Assembly: GCA_030044375.1 (NCBI GenBank)
Contig: JASHVX010000077.1
Span: 1-6,320 of the forward strand
Source of the DNA: Nitrososphaerales archaeon
GTDB taxonomy: Archaea > Thermoproteota > Nitrososphaeria > Nitrososphaerales > Gagatemarchaeaceae
Length of the DNA: 6,320 nucleotides
Direction of reading: 5' to 3'
How positions within the stretch are numbered: position 1 is the stretch's first letter; every line of letters begins with the position of its first letter. This document shows, piece after piece, positions 4,801 through 6,320 of the stretch. Position numbers and translations under genes: made by a program. Under the pieces are notes generated by a model. It was not told the origin of the DNA. It ran no database searches and was given only the letters and a program-made list of their open reading frames with translations.

Positions 4801-6036
4801 CTACGACCCTTGCTTCGGCGCCTCTTCGGGGAGCTTCGCGTCCTTGAACATGACCCAGTAGAGGCTGATGCCTATCACATACAGGACCGTCGCGGCGTAG
4901 AACGGCAGTCCCAGATAGCCGTCGTCTATCATCGCGTATCCGGCGGTGGTCGACAGGGCGTTAGGGAGCCTCCAGATGGCCGCCGTGATGCCCGAAGCCA
5001 TCCCTCTCTCCTCCGGCTCGACGAGGCCCATGATGAGCGACTGGGTAAGAGGGTTGGACAGGTTCATCAGGAAGACCCTCACGAGATAGAACGAAGCCGC
5101 CACGCCGAAGCTCGGCGACAGAGGTATGACGACCATGAACAGCGTGGAAGCGGCCTGCGTCACGACTGTGGCGCCCACCAGGCCGGCCCTCTTCGCCAGC
5201 CGCGGCGACATGAACACGGCGCAGGCTGTGACGAGGTTGGTGACCCCTAGGACGGGGCCGCTTATCGCGTCGGAGACCCCGTAGGCCGCAGAGAACCAGA
5301 AAGCCATCAACGGAACGAAGAGTCCGGCCCCGACGGCTATGATCAGGCTGTAGACGCCGTACTTCATGACAACCCGCGCCGACTTCTTGGGCAGGATCCC
5401 CTTCCTCACCGAGCCCGTTCGAGACTCCTTCACCCTCAGCATGAGCGGGGTCACCGACAGGTTGAGCAACCCGACCACGATGTACAGAAGCACGTGTGCC
5501 TGTGCCACCGCCAGGCCGAGTCCCTCGAGCAGGAACAGCGAAGAAATGACGAACCCTCCCAGGGCGCCTGCTATCCAGCCGAGGAACGTGAGCAGGGCGA
5601 AGGTCGCCGTCCTCTTCTCGTCGCCCGCCCTGTCGGCTATCAGTGCAGAGACTGAGACCGCGAAGGACGCCTCCCCGGTCCCCTCGATGACCGCCACCAG
5701 GAGTATGAGGCCGAAGCTCTTCGCCAGCGCGAACCCTATCAGGCTGAGGCTGGCGCACAGGTTCCCTATCACCAGCATCTTCTTTCTGCCGTATCTGTCC
5801 GCCACCATCCCCAGGGGGATGCTCTCTGCCACCAAGGTCGCCCCCATGACCGTGATCGTGACACCGGCAAGGGTGGGCGAGAGCCCCTGGATGTTCGGGA
5901 GGAAGTACGACAGGTCGGTATAGATGAAGCCTATCGCGAAGCTAGGGACTATGCTGAGATACACGAGCTGCTTGGCCTCCCTGGGAATCCCGCTGTATTC
6001 TCTGAACAGGCCCCGGAGGCCGCCGGGCGACTCCAA
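4801..6036 (-). CDS. Major facilitator superfamily (MFS) transporter, 12 membrane segments
   Basis: This 411-residue integral membrane protein has the standard MFS length and about 12 hydrophobic segments in two halves. Segments 1-6 lie at roughly 25-200, a charged cytoplasmic loop at 201-222 (RVKESRTGSVRKGILPKKSA) follows, and segments 7-12 lie at roughly 223-397. The MFS motif A sits between segments 2 and 3 as GMVADRYGRKKM (76-87). Acidic residues Glu118 and Glu122 fall in segment 4 (VIEGTGEASF) and could take part in proton coupling. The start is a TTG at 6036-6034 preceded by a purine-rich GAGGGAGAG; no ATG lies nearby in frame. The substrate is not evident; drug, sugar and amino-acid exporters of this superfamily share these features. 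The gene stands between an unrecognised gene and the aminotransferase on the same strand and appears to have its own promoter. Confidence 0.92.
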   Translation of the reverse strand: MESPGGLRGLFREYSGIPREAKQLVYLSIVPSFAIGFIYTDLSYFLPNIQGLSPTLAGVTITVMGATLVAESIPLGMVADRYGRKKMLVIGNLCASLSLIGFALAKSFGLILLVAVIEGTGEASFAVSVSALIADRAGDEKRTATFALLTFLGWIAGALGGFVISSLFLLEGLGLAVAQAHVLLYIVVGLLNLSVTPLMLRVKESRTGSVRKGILPKKSARVVMKYGVYSLIIAVGAGLFVPLMAFWFSAAYGVSDAISGPVLGVTNLVTACAVFMSPRLAKRAGLVGATVVTQAASTLFMVVIPLSPSFGVAASFYLVRVFLMNLSNPLTQSLIMGLVEPEERGMASGITAAIWRLPNALSTTAGYAMIDDGYLGLPFYAATVLYVIGISLYWVMFKDAKLPEEAPKQGS

Positions 6037-6067
6037 CGTCTCTCCCTCGTCCCGACTCGCGGTCTCG

Positions 6068-6074
6068 TAAAAAG
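6068..6074 (-). promoter_or_regulatory. TATA-like box of the MFS transporter gene
   Basis: The minus strand reads CTTTTTA after CCC, very like the CCCTTTTAT element before the tRNA gene. It is centred about 35 bases upstream of the TTG start, so transcription would begin near 6045 with a leader of about nine bases. This supports the TTG start and a promoter independent of the gene upstream. Confidence 0.5.
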
Positions 6075-6109
6075 GGGAAGCCCGAACTCGTGTCCTGGAC
6101 GCGGCCGCC

Positions 6110-6320
6110 TCAGAGGCGCTTGAGCGACGGATAGACCTCGTCCAGGAGCTCCAGCGAGAGGTCCGCGCTGTTGACGCCGACCTGCTCTATCTGCAGTCCG
6201 AGCCGGACCGAGCGCCCGTACTTCGACGCGAAGTCGACCACCTCCTCGAAGACCTCTGCCTCTACCCTCAACGACTCGCGTCCCATGTCAGAGCTGCGCC
6301 TGATCCTGTCGGCCGTAGCG
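6110..6320 (-). CDS. C-terminal part of an unrecognised helical protein (partial)
   Basis: A minus-strand frame enters from beyond the window and ends at TGA 6112-6110, giving 69 residues (codons from 6319). It contains RIRRSSDMGRESLRVEAEVF, then EEVVDFASKYGRSVRLGLQI, and ends LLDEVYPSLKRL. Codons are strongly GC-ending like the neighbouring genes, and the product reads as alternating charged helices with one short strand-like stretch (SVRLGLQI). No cysteine, membrane segment or signature motif is present. An in-frame ATG inside the fragment (6286-6284) could start a 58-residue protein, but the frame is open upstream so I treat it as a tail. The stop lies 73 bases before the MFS start. I do not recognise the family. 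Confidence 0.65.
   Translation of the reverse strand, partial: ATADRIRRSSDMGRESLRVEAEVFEEVVDFASKYGRSVRLGLQIEQVGVNSADLSLELLDEVYPSLKRL

Noticed and set aside
4810..5923. Plus-strand ORFs (146 and 185 codons) and a minus-strand 265-codon ORF over the MFS gene
   Set aside because: They are Arg/His-rich or low-quality frames in the same DNA as a clear 12-segment transporter.

Overview
The window looks like a piece of a GC-rich archaeal chromosome. The evidence is TATA-box-like promoter elements a short distance upstream of several genes, a tRNA gene with no encoded CCA, an AbrB/PIN toxin-antitoxin pair, and TTG and probable CTG start codons. Frequent AGG (Arg) and ATA (Ile) codons in GC-rich genes also fit an archaeon, perhaps of the Thermoproteota/TACK side, but no gene here fixes the lineage and this assignment is inference.

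Layout. Positions 1-78 hold the tail of a plus-strand reading frame that starts outside the window. A tRNA-Gln(CTG) gene follows at 125-197 with its own TATA-like box, and a terminator-like hairpin lies at 283-316. A minus-strand vapBC toxin-antitoxin operon (1034 down to 418) comes next. Its promoter end is clearly AT-rich compared with its neighbours, and a 33-bp imperfect dyad covers its start. Three small plus-strand genes follow: an SRPBCC/START-like ligand-binding protein (1228-1707), a small four-cysteine protein resembling the HiPIP iron-sulfur motif (1817-2089), and a small predicted tail-anchored membrane protein (2292-2567) preceded by an overlapping short ORF in another frame. Pyroglutamyl-peptidase I (2762-3391, plus) then faces a minus-strand block. 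Read in its own direction, that block is a C-terminal fragment of an unrecognised protein (6319-6110), an MFS transporter (6036-4801) and a PLP-dependent class I/II aminotransferase (4646-3420).

How it fits together. The right half has an amino-acid or peptide flavour: an exopeptidase releasing N-terminal pyroglutamate, an aminotransferase and a permease of unknown substrate. The genes have separate or convergent promoters, so a joint pathway is only a suggestion. The left half is a patchwork of a tRNA, a toxin-antitoxin pair and small singletons, typical of a variable chromosomal stretch. I found no CRISPR array, transposase, integrase or rRNA. I do not see a clearly new multi-gene system. 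The most unusual items are the cytoplasmic HiPIP-like protein, the CTG-start overlap in vapBC with its operator-like dyad, and the overlapping small ORFs around 2183-2567. No stretch longer than 300 bases is without a gene or a noted element.
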